From JAICND01 sp040905905 (GTDB taxonomy: Bacteria > Actinomycetota > Acidimicrobiia > Spongiisociales > ZC4RG35): a stretch of DNA of 64,000 nucleotides. Positions within the stretch are counted from its first letter, which is position 1. Every line of letters begins with the position of its first letter. The translations under genes were made by a program, and so were the position numbers. Below, piece after piece: positions 40,251 through 49,224 of this stretch. Location of the stretch: NCBI GenBank assembly GCA_040905905.1, contig JBBDQN010000050.1, positions 1-64,000 on the forward strand. Direction: 5' to 3'. Under the pieces are notes generated by a model. It was given only the letters and a program-made list of their open reading frames with translations. It ran no database searches and was not told the DNA's origin.

Positions 40251-41180
40251 TTAAAGAAGTTCCTCCAGATCGCTGGAGCACGAGGGGTGACGCAGTTTGG
40301 CCAGGGCCCGACCTTCCACCTGGCGTACCCTTTCCCGGGTCATCCGCAACCGGCGGGAAACGTCAGAGAGGGTCCAGGGTTCGGAGCCATCCAGGCCAAA
40401 ACGCAGCCACAGAACCCGCTGTTCGTCGGGTTCGAGAATCTCGATTGCGGACAGGAGACGGCTGCGGACGAAAACCGCCGATGCCGCCCGAAATGGGTCG
40501 GGTGACTCTGCATCCTCCACCAGGTCGACGAGACGCGCATCACCCTCTTCACCGATGGGTCGGTCGAGTGAAACTGTGTCGCCGGGAGCGTTGATGGCAT
40601 CTGCCACTCGTTCCGGTTCGAGCCCGCTGGCGTCGGCTATCTCATCGATGGTAGGTGGACGATGGAACAGGTCGGTCAGGAGCTGTTGGGTCTCAAAAAC
40701 TGTCCGCACCACGTCGACCATGTGCACTGGCAGCCGGATGGTCCGGGCCTGGTTCCCCAGCCCCCGGGTTATGGCCTGGCGGATCCACCAGGTGGCATAA
40801 GTCGAGAATTTGAAGCCTTTGCGCCAGTCGAACTTCTCAACCGCCCGGATGAGCCCGAGGTTGCCTTCCTGGATCAGGTCAAGCAGGTCGAGGCCGCGGC
40901 CGCTGTAGCGCTTGGCAATGGATATCACCAGGCGGAGGTTGGCCCGGATAAAGGCCATCTTGGCTTCTTCCCCGGCTTCTGCCAGGGCGGAGAGACGTGC
41001 CCGTTCCTCCGGGTTACAGGTGGAGGAGTTGAGCCGAGCGGCGGCTTTGCGGCCCTGCTCCATGGAGCGGGCCAGGGTCACCTCGTTCTCGGCAGTAAGA
41101 AGCACATGAGAGGAGACCTCTTCGAGGTACATCCCCATCGTGTCGGACACAGAGGCCCCGGAATTGCTCGGCCTCGTCAA
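40251..41180 (-). CDS. RNA polymerase sigma factor, sigma-70 family (RpoD/SigB-like)
   Basis: A group 1/2 sigma factor of about 309 residues. Region 1.2 is MGMYLEEVSSHVLLTAENEVTLA; region 2 has NLRLVISIAKRYSGRGLDLLDLIQEGN and FSTYATWWIRQAI, which recognises the -10 element; region 3 follows; region 4 ends with a helix-turn-helix in LSDVSRRLRMTRERVRQVEG. The short acidic N-terminus suggests a nonessential, SigB- or HrdD-like factor. The start is placed at TTG 41180 because AGGGAAG lies 5 bases upstream and a good promoter overlaps the sequence further upstream; GTG 41150 and GTG 41219 are alternatives. Confidence 0.9.
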   Translation of the reverse strand: MTRPSNSGASVSDTMGMYLEEVSSHVLLTAENEVTLARSMEQGRKAAARLNSSTCNPEERARLSALAEAGEEAKMAFIRANLRLVISIAKRYSGRGLDLLDLIQEGNLGLIRAVEKFDWRKGFKFSTYATWWIRQAITRGLGNQARTIRLPVHMVDVVRTVFETQQLLTDLFHRPPTIDEIADASGLEPERVADAINAPGDTVSLDRPIGEEGDARLVDLVEDAESPDPFRAASAVFVRSRLLSAIEILEPDEQRVLWLRFGLDGSEPWTLSDVSRRLRMTRERVRQVEGRALAKLRHPSCSSDLEELL

Positions 41181-41200
41181 CAGGACTTCCCTAACCCGGG

Positions 41201-41229
41201 AAAGTAACAACCACGCCACTTTGCCGCAA
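41201..41229 (-). promoter_or_regulatory. Candidate promoter of the sigma factor gene
   Basis: Read on the minus strand, TTGCGG (41229-41224) and TACTTT (41206-41201) are separated by 17 bases. Transcription would start near 41195, just upstream of the AGGGAAG site and the TTG start at 41180. This argues against the longer GTG 41219 start. Confidence 0.4.
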
Positions 41230-41552
41230 TACCCAATTTTTGCCTGGGGATCTCTGGAAACCGATGCCAGAGCTGGTACACTGTTTCACAAGTAGATTCG
41301 TCTACGGGCCGCACCGGCTCGAGGAAAGCGTCTCTGGCCTCACTCTGGAGGTACACGCACCGTCCGGTGGCTAGCGGCTCAGACCGTCCTGTTCATCAAA
41401 CAGGTCAAGGTCAACCGACAATGAACTAGCGCAAGTCGGCCTCGGGCAGGCGCCTTCCGATCCTTCGGGTATGTGTGTACGAAACCCGAACATCGAACCA
41501 CCATGCCGTACGCCGCCGCCCGGGTTTCGGGCAACGAGGAGCTAGCAAAACA
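41230..41552 (+). promoter_or_regulatory. Gene-free region, likely long 5' leader of the DEAD-box helicase gene
   Basis: About 320 bases separate the sigma factor promoter from the helicase ATG at 41553. No open frame looks real. A 9-bp inverted repeat pairs CGAAACCCG at 41480-41488 with CGGGTTTCG at 41521-41529, just ahead of the GAGGAG ribosome-binding site near 41537. Long structured leaders are known for cold-induced DEAD-box helicase genes, so such control is plausible here. A TACACT at about 41276 could be a -10 element. Confidence 0.4.
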
Positions 41553-42767
41553 ATGTCCACTTTCACCGATCTCGGGGTGCCTGCGCGCCTGATCGAGGTC
41601 CTTAATAAACACTCGATCGTCGAACCTTTCCCGATCCAGGAAGCAACCATCCCCGACCTGCTCTCCGGTCGTGACGTGCTCGGTCGCGCTCCCACCGGCT
41701 CGGGAAAGACCCTTGCATTCGGCCTCCCCTTGATCACAAGAGTCGGCAAGGCCACCTCCCGGCGACCCCGGGCCCTGATCCTGGCGCCGACCCGGGAGTT
41801 GGCCGAGCAGATCGCCCGAGAACTCGTGCCATACGCCAAAGCCTATGGGCGGGCGGTAACAGCCGTCTACGGTGGGGTCGGGTACGACCCCCAGCGCAAC
41901 GCTCTCCGCAAGGGGGCCGATGTCTTGGTGGCCACACCCGGTCGCCTGGCTGATCTAATCGACGAACGCACAGTGTCACTGGTCGAGGTCGACATTGTCG
42001 TTATTGACGAGGCTGACCGCATGGCCGACATGGGCTTCATGCCTCAAGTCCGGCGTCTGCTCGACCAGACCACCACGCCCCGCCAGACAATGTTGTTCTC
42101 GGCGACGCTCGACAGCGACGTTGCCAGCCTCACTCAGCGTTATCAGACGGATCCGGTCCGCCATGAAGTGGGAGACCATGAGGACCATCTCGAAGCCGCC
42201 CACTATTTCTGGCGGGTAGATGCGTCCGAGCGGATAGGAATCACGGCCGAGATAATCGAGTCCGCCACCCCCACCCTCGTCTTCACCCGCACTCGCCACG
42301 GCGCTGACAAGGTTGCCCACCAGCTCGATCGGTTGGGCGTCAGGGCGGCGGCGATCCATGGAGGCCGTAGCCAGAGCCAGCGCACCAGGGCCTTAAAGGC
42401 CTTTGGCGATGGCAGGGTCGATGCCCTGATCGCCACTGATGTGGCGGCGCGGGGGATCCATGTTGATGGAATCGCCAGCGTTGTTCACTTCGACCTTCCC
42501 GACGATCACAAGGACTACCTCCACCGTTCCGGTCGCACAGCGAGAGCTGGGGCCGCCGGGGTTGTGGTGTCTCTGGTCCTGGCCGATCAGATGAACGAAC
42601 TGCGATCCTTGCAAAGACAGGTCGGGGTCCACGATGCGCTTCATGATCCTGACAATGGCTGGCTCTCGGCCAAGGGCGGCAGCCGGGTTGGTGAGCGACC
42701 CTTAGGTCAGCAACCGGTCCGCAAAGCCGTCTACCAATCCCGGGGGCGCCGGCGGGGTCGCCGGTAA
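41553..42767 (+). CDS. DEAD/DEAH-box RNA helicase
   Basis: An ATP-dependent RNA helicase of about 404 residues. In order the motifs are the Q motif (FTDLGVPARLIEVLNKHSIVEPFPIQ), motif I APTGSGKT, motif Ia PTRELAEQ, the DEAD motif as VIDEADRM, motif III SAT, motif V ATDVAARGIH, and motif VI HRSGRTARAG. The ATG at 41553 fits the conserved N-terminus, and GAGGAG lies upstream. The basic tail (QSRGRRRGRR) could bind RNA. Roles in ribosome assembly or cold adaptation are typical of the RhlE/DeaD group but cannot be fixed. Confidence 0.94.
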   Translation: MSTFTDLGVPARLIEVLNKHSIVEPFPIQEATIPDLLSGRDVLGRAPTGSGKTLAFGLPLITRVGKATSRRPRALILAPTRELAEQIARELVPYAKAYGRAVTAVYGGVGYDPQRNALRKGADVLVATPGRLADLIDERTVSLVEVDIVVIDEADRMADMGFMPQVRRLLDQTTTPRQTMLFSATLDSDVASLTQRYQTDPVRHEVGDHEDHLEAAHYFWRVDASERIGITAEIIESATPTLVFTRTRHGADKVAHQLDRLGVRAAAIHGGRSQSQRTRALKAFGDGRVDALIATDVAARGIHVDGIASVVHFDLPDDHKDYLHRSGRTARAGAAGVVVSLVLADQMNELRSLQRQVGVHDALHDPDNGWLSAKGGSRVGERPLGQQPVRKAVYQSRGRRRGRR

Positions 42768-42815
42768 GCCCGCAAACTGACCTGTAGCGCCCGGGGCTGA
42801 AGCCGGCGGTTCCGG

Positions 42816-42821
42816 TAACCT
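42816..42821 (+). promoter_or_regulatory. Putative -10 hexamer (TAACCT) upstream of the GH-like gene
   Basis: TAACCT ends 6 bases before the GTG start at 42828. The gap AGTTCG has no ribosome-binding site. Confidence 0.4.
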
Positions 42822-42827
42822 AGTTCG

Positions 42828-44288
42828 GTGCCCAAGAAGCTGGTGTTTCGGATTCTGGTGACCCTGACACTTACGTGGGCGGTCTGGGCAACCTGGTCAG
42901 TATTAGGGGCCGGAGCCGATGTGGGAGTGACCGTGATCGACGATGTCGGCCTTCCGGTCACAGGTGCCGAGATCTACGCGGGGGAAGACTTGCTCGGCGT
43001 CACCGGCGATGACGGCCGGGTGACTGTTTCCTGGTCACCTGGCCAGACAGTCTTCGAAGTCTCGGCGATGGGTTACCCCACGCTGCAACTGGCGGTGCTG
43101 GAGGAACCAAGGGCACCCATCGAGGCCGTATTGCGAGCCCAGTTGCTGCGCGGCCGGGTGCTCGATGACGCCGGCCAACCGGTGGAAGGGGCCTATGTCA
43201 CTGCTGGCCCCGGCACTGCGGTCAGCGACGTCGAGGGCCGGTTCACCGTTCGTCAAGCCGCTGCCGGACCCGTAAACGTGTGGCGTCCAGCCTGGAACGG
43301 CAACACGGTCAACTGGCAGGGCGGGCTCGGCGAGGAGATGATCACGATCGCCCCCCAGGTGATGCGGGCTGTACACGTGGGGGGAGAGGCGGCCAGGGAC
43401 AGCTGGCAGTTCTTCGTCGACATGGCCAACACGACCGAAATCAACGCCCTGATGCTCGACCTCAAGGATGAGTCTGGTGTTGTCTTCTACCTCTCCGACG
43501 TTTTGACGGCTCAAGAGGTTGGGGCCACCTACGACTTCTACGACCTGGCGGCGCTGGCTTCGGATGCGCATGAAGAAGACATCTATCTGATTGGTCGGAT
43601 CGTTGCTTTCCAGGATCCAATCGCCTCCATCCGCGCTCCGGAGATGGCGGTGTGGGACACGGAGATCGACGGGCCGTACGCGGCTGGAGCACAATATTTC
43701 CTCGACCCCACCGATCCCGCCACCCAGGCCTACGCACTTGATCTGGCGGTCGAAGCCTGCAAGGCGGGCGTGGACGAGATCCAGTTCGACTACGTTCGTT
43801 TCCCCGACAGCCGTCGAGAGTCGGCACGATTCGACGGCGGGGTGACTCCCGAGGTTCGTTCTGTCACGACCCGTGATTTCCTCGCAACGGCCGTTGCTCA
43901 ACTCCATCCCCTGGGCTGTGCAGTGGCAGCCGATATCTTCGGCTTCTTGACCCGGGCGGTCGACGACGGCGGGATTGGCCAGAAGTGGGAGACCATGACC
44001 TCGGTCCTCGACGTGGCTTCACCGATGTTGTACCCGAGCCACTACGACTCGGGCTGGTACGGGTTCGATAACCCGAACGATCACCCGGCTGAGCTGATCG
44101 GCAATGCCCTTGACGACGGCCTCGGACGGCTGTCGCGCCAGACGGTGGTCCGGCCCTGGCTCCAGGACTTCGGTTACACACCGGCCCAGGTCCGTGCGCA
44201 GATCGATGAGGCGGAAAAGCGCGGTCTCGGCTGGATGTTATGGAATGCGCGCAGTGAGGTTTCGGTGGAGGCACTGCTTTCGGAGTGA
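42828..44288 (+). CDS. Exported putative glycoside hydrolase (GH13-like, DUF4015) with carboxypeptidase-regulatory-like repeats
   Basis: A 486-residue exported or membrane-anchored protein. Residues about 5-27 form an uncleaved or cleavable hydrophobic signal. Two Ig-like carboxypeptidase-regulatory domains follow, with VIDDVGLPVTGAEIYAG and VLDDAGQPVEGAYVTAG each starting a copy. From about residue 195 a TIM barrel of the DUF4015 putative glycosyl hydrolase type follows: EINALMLDLKDESG, AGVDEIQFDYVRFPD, CAVAADIFGF, VLDVASPMLYPSHY and GLGWMLWNA. The conserved acidic residues in strands 4 and 6 could be catalytic. The substrate, probably a cell-surface polysaccharide, is unknown. Confidence 0.85.
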   Translation: MPKKLVFRILVTLTLTWAVWATWSVLGAGADVGVTVIDDVGLPVTGAEIYAGEDLLGVTGDDGRVTVSWSPGQTVFEVSAMGYPTLQLAVLEEPRAPIEAVLRAQLLRGRVLDDAGQPVEGAYVTAGPGTAVSDVEGRFTVRQAAAGPVNVWRPAWNGNTVNWQGGLGEEMITIAPQVMRAVHVGGEAARDSWQFFVDMANTTEINALMLDLKDESGVVFYLSDVLTAQEVGATYDFYDLAALASDAHEEDIYLIGRIVAFQDPIASIRAPEMAVWDTEIDGPYAAGAQYFLDPTDPATQAYALDLAVEACKAGVDEIQFDYVRFPDSRRESARFDGGVTPEVRSVTTRDFLATAVAQLHPLGCAVAADIFGFLTRAVDDGGIGQKWETMTSVLDVASPMLYPSHYDSGWYGFDNPNDHPAELIGNALDDGLGRLSRQTVVRPWLQDFGYTPAQVRAQIDEAEKRGLGWMLWNARSEVSVEALLSE

Positions 44289-44363
44289 GGCGTCTAGTCA
44301 GGATCCACCGGTCCGAGGCGGAATTGTGAGTCGAGTCAGAGGGCCAATACCATCAAGCCCTTC

Positions 44364-45584
44364 GTGGCTTCCCTGACCCGACCCACCCTCGATCGACTGA
44401 CCGCGCCCTCAGCCCCGAATGGGCGTCAGTCGGCCTATGAGGAGTTCGAAAGACTGCCTTTGCCGAGCCCGGCGGACGAAGCCTGGCGATATGTCGAAAT
44501 CGAGGGCGACTTCACCCAACTGGACTTGCCGCTCGCCCCTGGCCCTGAGTTGCTCCCCGACCCCTTTACGTCTTCGCTCACCTCATCGGCCCGGGCCGTT
44601 CTTGCCGACGGGCATGTGGTCCGGGCAGACGGCGAGTTTGTCTCCTCGACCCTGGTCTTGTTGGGCATGGTGCCCGCCTCGACCGACAAGTTTGCCGCGG
44701 CCCACCTGGCATTCGGGTCGGGTGGGGCTTCGGTGAAGCTGCCGCCTGGCAAGGTCACCGCGGCCCCGATCGTCATCGAGGTCCAGACGACCTCCGACGG
44801 GAGTGTGTCGTTTCCCCATGTGAGCCTCGAGCTCGGCGCCAACGCCGAGGCGGAGGCCGTCATTGTCTACCGAAGCCTCGACCATGTGATTGCCACGGTC
44901 AACCCTCAACTCGAGATCACACTTGGCGATGGTGCCCGACTGAAGCTGTTGGCGGTGCAGGAATTCGGAATCTCCACCACCGCCGTGGTCCATCAACAGG
45001 TTCGGCTGGGACGTGACGCCACCTTCCGTCTGGGAGAAGTCGGTCTGGGAGGCGACGTCGCCCGTCTCGACCTCGGGATCGAATTAGATGGACAGGGCAG
45101 CAGTTCCGAGGTAGCCGGCCTCTTCTTCGGTCATCGCAGCCAGGTCCTCGACTACCGGATGAGGATCACCCATCGGGGCCGCAACACGACTTCCAAAGTG
45201 TTGCTGAAGGGGGCGGTCGAGGACCAAGCGCAGTCGGTGTTCTCAGGGCTGTTGCGCATCGAAAAGGATGCCGTGCGCTCGTCATCGTTCGAGACCAACC
45301 GCAACCTGGTTCTTTCCCCCGATGCCAAGGCGCACTCCGTACCAAACCTCGAGATTCTCTGTGACGACGTTCTGTGCGGACATGGCTCGTCGGTGGGGCC
45401 GCTCGAAGAGGAGCACATGTATTACCTCCAGAGTCGGGGCCTGAGTCCGGCCCGGGCGGAACGCCTCCTGGTCAAGGGGTTTTTCCGTGAGGTCATCGAC
45501 AAGCTGCCTGTGCGGGGCCTGGACGACGAACTGACGACTGTGCTCGACCGCAGATTCGTCGGATCACAGGAGGCGCCGGCATGA
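44364..45584 (+). CDS. sufD: Fe-S cluster assembly protein SufD
   Basis: SufD pairs with SufB and SufC in the SufBC2D scaffold complex. The 406-residue protein has an N-terminal helical domain (PSPADEAWRYVEIEGDF) and a right-handed beta-helix core with the FHRGRN-like segment THRGRNTTSKVLLKGAVEDQAQSVFSGL, plus the C-terminal NLEILCDDVLCGHGSSVGPLEEEHMYYLQSRG typical of SufD. The GTG at 44364 is the start. The Rieske gene begins 4 bases before its stop, and sufC follows with ATGA overlap, so sufD-rieske-sufC is one operon. Confidence 0.95.
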   Translation: MASLTRPTLDRLTAPSAPNGRQSAYEEFERLPLPSPADEAWRYVEIEGDFTQLDLPLAPGPELLPDPFTSSLTSSARAVLADGHVVRADGEFVSSTLVLLGMVPASTDKFAAAHLAFGSGGASVKLPPGKVTAAPIVIEVQTTSDGSVSFPHVSLELGANAEAEAVIVYRSLDHVIATVNPQLEITLGDGARLKLLAVQEFGISTTAVVHQQVRLGRDATFRLGEVGLGGDVARLDLGIELDGQGSSSEVAGLFFGHRSQVLDYRMRITHRGRNTTSKVLLKGAVEDQAQSVFSGLLRIEKDAVRSSSFETNRNLVLSPDAKAHSVPNLEILCDDVLCGHGSSVGPLEEEHMYYLQSRGLSPARAERLLVKGFFREVIDKLPVRGLDDELTTVLDRRFVGSQEAPA

Positions 45585-45892
45585 CCCGTCATCCTGTGGC
45601 CGCTCTTTCCGACTTGAAGGAGGGGATCGGTTTCCAAGTCGACCTGGGCGATCATCGGGTGGCGGTTTTTCTGGTCAACGGCGAGGTGTTCGCTATCGGT
45701 GATCGCTGTAGCCATGCCGAAGCCTCCCTGTCGGAAGGGGAGACCTTTGACCACGAGGTGGAGTGTCCCCGGCATGGTTCAGCCTTCGACCTTCGCACAG
45801 GCGAGCCCCTCTCCCTTCCGGCTACCAAGCCGGTCCCTGCCTATCACGTCACCGTCGAGGCGGGCACCGTGTATGTCGAGGTGCCGGAATGA
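45581..45892 (+). CDS. Rieske [2Fe-2S] ferredoxin-like protein of the suf operon
   Basis: A 103-residue Rieske domain protein. The ligand boxes are CSHAE and CPRHG, giving the Cys-His...Cys-His set for a [2Fe-2S] cluster, as in biphenyl dioxygenase-type ferredoxins. There is no signal peptide, so it works in the cytoplasm. It lies between sufD and sufC with overlapping ends on both sides, so it probably supplies electrons for SUF assembly or is an early client of it. Such a Rieske gene is common in actinobacterial suf operons. Confidence 0.92.
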   Translation: MTRHPVAALSDLKEGIGFQVDLGDHRVAVFLVNGEVFAIGDRCSHAEASLSEGETFDHEVECPRHGSAFDLRTGEPLSLPATKPVPAYHVTVEAGTVYVEVPE

Positions 45893-46692
45893 GCTCTGCT
45901 CTCTCGATTCGCGGCTTCAATGCCGCAGCTTCCGACAAAGCGATTGTCAAAGGATTCAACCTTGAACTTCCGTTTGGTGAGGTTCACGCTCTCATGGGTC
46001 CCAATGGCTCGGGTAAGTCGACCTTGTGCCACGCGCTCTCCGGGAGGGAGGGCTATCAGGTCAGCGGGGAAGCCGTTCTCGACGGCACCGATTTGCTGGC
46101 GCTCGCAGTCGACGAACGGGCCCGGACCGGGCTTTTGCAGGGGTTTCAGTACCCGGTGGAGGTCCCCGGAGTGCACCTGCGCGAGTTCGTTGAGGAGGCC
46201 GCCGTCAGTCATGGACAGAGCCCCGAAGAAGCATCCGTCCGGATCGAAGAGGCAGCCGACGCCTTTGACATGACCCGCTTCCTCGACCGAGCCCTCAACG
46301 ATGACCTATCCGGGGGCGAGAAGAAGCGCTCGGAGATCTTCCAGATGGCGGTGCTCCGGCCGAAAGTGACATTGCTCGACGAAATCGACTCGGGCCTCGA
46401 CATCGATGCCATACGCCAGGTGGCGGCAGCCGTCGAGGCAATGCGGTCTCCCGACGTCGGGGTCCTGATGATCACCCACTATTCCCGGATCCTTCGCTTC
46501 GTGATTCCCGATCGAGTCCATGTCATGATCGACGGTCGAGTTGTTGACAGTGGCGGTCCCGAGTTGGCAGACGAACTCGAGGTGGGCGGCTACGAGGGGA
46601 TCAGAGCCCGGCTCGGACTGGCCGCCGCCAGCACTGAAGCTCCACCTCGAAAGGCATCCGACTTCTTCACCGATCTTCCCTTCGAACGGTGA
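45889..46692 (+). CDS. sufC: Fe-S cluster assembly ATPase SufC (copy 1)
   Basis: SufC is the ABC-type ATPase that drives the SufB-SufD scaffold. The ATG at 45889 overlaps the Rieske stop as ATGA. Motifs are Walker A MGPNGSGKST, the Q-loop with FQYPVEVPGV, the signature LSGGEKKRSE, Walker B VTLLDEIDSGLDIDA, and the switch His in MITHY. A C-terminal extension of about 20 residues (STEAPPRKASDFFTDLPFER) is not seen in the second SufC at 54422-55171. The metallopeptidase gene overlaps its stop. Two SufC copies in one window are unusual. Confidence 0.95.
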   Translation: MSSALSIRGFNAAASDKAIVKGFNLELPFGEVHALMGPNGSGKSTLCHALSGREGYQVSGEAVLDGTDLLALAVDERARTGLLQGFQYPVEVPGVHLREFVEEAAVSHGQSPEEASVRIEEAADAFDMTRFLDRALNDDLSGGEKKRSEIFQMAVLRPKVTLLDEIDSGLDIDAIRQVAAAVEAMRSPDVGVLMITHYSRILRFVIPDRVHVMIDGRVVDSGGPELADELEVGGYEGIRARLGLAAASTEAPPRKASDFFTDLPFER

Positions 46693-47774
46693 GCGGCGTC
46701 GCCAAACGAACCTGGACTGCCTGGCTCAGGGTATTAACGGGTCTGCCTACCGCTTCCGGTCACGAGCACCAGGTGATCAACTGGGTAAGACACTGGGCGG
46801 CCGGGCGCAACCTCAGAGTCCGTCAGGACGAGGCCGGGAACCTCCACGTGTCAATCCGGTCTCACAGTCGCAAACGCCCGGTGACGGCGGTGGCGCACCT
46901 CGACCACCCGGCGCTTGTTGTCGTTGAAAACAAGAAACGTAGTGCCACCGCTGAGTTGAGAGGTGGCGTACACCTGCCCTACCTGGTGGGGGCGGCGGTC
47001 GAGCATGGCGCCGATCCCAAGAACATCGGCCGCATCGTGTCGTATGAGGGGTCGGTGGCCACGGTGTCCTGGCGCGGGCCGGGGCCGGTCAGTCCTGGCG
47101 ATTTCATGCGTTGGAGGTTTCCTCCCGCGACTTTGGGGGTCAAGGACGGCCGGCTGCGGGCGCACGCGTGCGACGACCTGGCCGGGGCGGCGGCGGCGTT
47201 GACCGCCCTGGTCAAGGCGCAAGAAACCGGTCAGGGCCACTTCTCGGTGCTGCTGACCCGCGCCGAAGAGGTCGGCTTCGTCGGAGCATTGGCGGCTTGC
47301 GAACTCGGCACCCTCCCCCAAGAGAGTCAGATTCTTTCCATCGAGTGCTCCCGGGCGTCCACCGAGGCTCCTCTGGGGGCGGGGCCGATCGTCAGGGTGG
47401 GCGACGCCTCAAGTGTGTTCACGGCCGGTCTCACCAACCGGGTGGCGGAGATTGCCAAACGTCGGAAGATCAGGCACGAGCGGAGACTGATGGTCGGTGG
47501 TAGCTGCGAGGCGACGGCCTTTGTCGCCCTAGGGTGGGAAGCAACCGGCATCTGTCTGGCCCTGGCCAACTATCACAACATGGTCGACATCGACGGTGTC
47601 CTGGCCGGGAAGCGTCCCGCCCGACTGGCGCCGGAGGAGATCGACCTCGGTGACTTTGCGGGCCTGGTTGATCTGCTGGTGGCCGTCGCCACCGATCTCA
47701 ACTCGACCGAATCGGACCTGTCGGGTCGCATGAGGATCCTGTATCAACAAGAACGTCACGTGCTTGACTCCTGA
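46689..47774 (+). CDS. Metal-dependent peptidase, M42/M20-like
   Basis: A 361-residue protein with the co-catalytic dinuclear metal pattern of M20/M42 peptidases. Candidate ligands are VAHLDHPALVV, HACDDLAGAAA, the acidic pair in TRAEEVGFVGAL, and ANYHNMVD near the end. The catalytic Glu is probably in the EE pair. The insertion between the first and second ligands would be the dimerisation or lid domain. It has no signal peptide. It is coupled to sufC by a GTGA overlap, but a link to Fe-S assembly is not obvious. The substrate is unknown; an aminopeptidase is the most likely type. Confidence 0.78.
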   Translation: MSGVAKRTWTAWLRVLTGLPTASGHEHQVINWVRHWAAGRNLRVRQDEAGNLHVSIRSHSRKRPVTAVAHLDHPALVVVENKKRSATAELRGGVHLPYLVGAAVEHGADPKNIGRIVSYEGSVATVSWRGPGPVSPGDFMRWRFPPATLGVKDGRLRAHACDDLAGAAAALTALVKAQETGQGHFSVLLTRAEEVGFVGALAACELGTLPQESQILSIECSRASTEAPLGAGPIVRVGDASSVFTAGLTNRVAEIAKRRKIRHERRLMVGGSCEATAFVALGWEATGICLALANYHNMVDIDGVLAGKRPARLAPEEIDLGDFAGLVDLLVAVATDLNSTESDLSGRMRILYQQERHVLDS

Positions 47775-47775
47775 A

Positions 47776-49158
47776 ATGGATTACCGAATCGAGAAGGACT
47801 CGATGGGGGAGGTCGAGGTCCCAGCCGATGCTTTGTACGGAGCCTCGACCCAGAGAGCAAAGGACAACTTCCCCATTTCTGGCATTCGGTTTGGAAGAAG
47901 GATGATCTGGGCGCTGGGTCTGATCAAAGGATCGGCGGCCAGGACCGCTGGCCGGAGTGGATCAATCCCGGTCGAGATCGCCGACGCCATAGCCGAGGCG
48001 GCCGATGAAGTGGTATCGGGAGCCCTTGACGATCACTTTGTGCTCGACATCTTCCAGACGGGTTCGGGCACTTCCACCAACACCAACGCCAACGAAATCA
48101 TCGCCCATCGTGCTTCGCAATTGCTCGGTGGCGGTTCGAGGGTGCATCCCAACGATCACGTCAACTACGGGCAGTCCTCCAACGATGTCATCCCCTCGGC
48201 CATTCACCTCGCGGCCGCGGCCGCCATCAAAGAAGACCTGATCCCCGCCCTGCAACAGCTCGGCTCGGCCCTCGACATGAAGGCGATGGAGTTCGCCGGC
48301 ATCGTCAAGTCGGGTCGGACCCATCTTATGGACGCCACCCCGGTGACGCTCGGTCAGGAATTTGGCGGTTACGCCACCCAGATCCGCAAAGGCCAGGAAC
48401 GCCTGGAAAGAGTCTCGCCTGATCTAACGGAACTGGCCCTGGGCGGCACCGCCGTCGGCACCGGGATCAACGCCCCTGCGGGCTTCGCCGCCGAGGTCAT
48501 CGAGCTGCTGGCCCAGCGGACCGGCCTGCCCCTGGCCGAAGCCACCAATCACTTCGAAGCTCAGGCAAGCAAAGACGCGGTGGTGATGGCGAGCGGGGCA
48601 CTGAGGACGGTGGCCACGTCGATGTTCAAGATCGCCAATGACATCCGCTGGCTGGGGTCAGGACCTACCGCCGGACTGGCGGAAATCCACATCCCCGACC
48701 TCCAGCCGGGTTCTTCGATCATGCCCGGCAAGGTCAATCCGGTCATGCCAGAGATGATGATGCAGGTGGCTGCTCAGGTCTTTGGCAATGACTCGGCCAT
48801 CACCTGGGGGGCGGCCAACGGCAATTTCGAGTTGAACGTGATGATGCCGGTGATCGCCCACAATCTCTTGCAGTCGATCAGCATCCTCTCGTCGGCCGCC
48901 TCGGTCTTCGCCGAGAGATGCGTGGCCGGCATTACACCCAACGAGCTTCATATCCGTGAGCTGGTGGAACGCAACGTGGTCATCGTCACTGCCCTCAACC
49001 CCCACATCGGATACGACAACGGAGCGAGGGTGGCGAAGGAGGCATTGGCCTCGGGTAAAAGTGTTCGCCAGGTGGTGCTCGAACTCGGGTTGATGTCAGA
49101 AGAGGAACTCGACCGCGCTCTCGACCTCAAACGAATGACCGAAGGCGGAGTTCTTTAA
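47776..49158 (+). CDS. fumC: Fumarate hydratase, class II
   Basis: FumC interconverts fumarate and malate in the TCA cycle without an Fe-S cluster. The signature GSSIMPGKVNPVMPE contains the catalytic Ser. The other substrate loops are FQTGSGTSTNTNANEIIA, HPNDHVNYGQSSNDV and GRTHLMDATPVTLGQEFGGYA. Length of about 460 residues is normal. ATG 47776 is preferred over the TTG at 47764; the preceding gene ends at 47774. A hairpin follows its stop. Confidence 0.97.
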   Translation: MDYRIEKDSMGEVEVPADALYGASTQRAKDNFPISGIRFGRRMIWALGLIKGSAARTAGRSGSIPVEIADAIAEAADEVVSGALDDHFVLDIFQTGSGTSTNTNANEIIAHRASQLLGGGSRVHPNDHVNYGQSSNDVIPSAIHLAAAAAIKEDLIPALQQLGSALDMKAMEFAGIVKSGRTHLMDATPVTLGQEFGGYATQIRKGQERLERVSPDLTELALGGTAVGTGINAPAGFAAEVIELLAQRTGLPLAEATNHFEAQASKDAVVMASGALRTVATSMFKIANDIRWLGSGPTAGLAEIHIPDLQPGSSIMPGKVNPVMPEMMMQVAAQVFGNDSAITWGAANGNFELNVMMPVIAHNLLQSISILSSAASVFAERCVAGITPNELHIRELVERNVVIVTALNPHIGYDNGARVAKEALASGKSVRQVVLELGLMSEEELDRALDLKRMTEGGVL

Positions 49159-49170
49159 TCAATCCCTCCG

Positions 49171-49218
49171 TTTTGGCGCGTAACCTTGCTCCCCTGGTGT
49201 CGGAACGACGCGCCAAAA
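49171..49218. terminator. Inverted repeat between fumC and the secreted Thr-rich protein gene
   Basis: TTTTGGCGCGT at 49171-49181 is the complement of ACGCGCCAAAA at 49208-49218, with a 26-base loop. T-runs are at the outer ends of both arms, so it may stop transcription of both convergent genes. Confidence 0.6.
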
Positions 49219-49224
49219 AGGTGA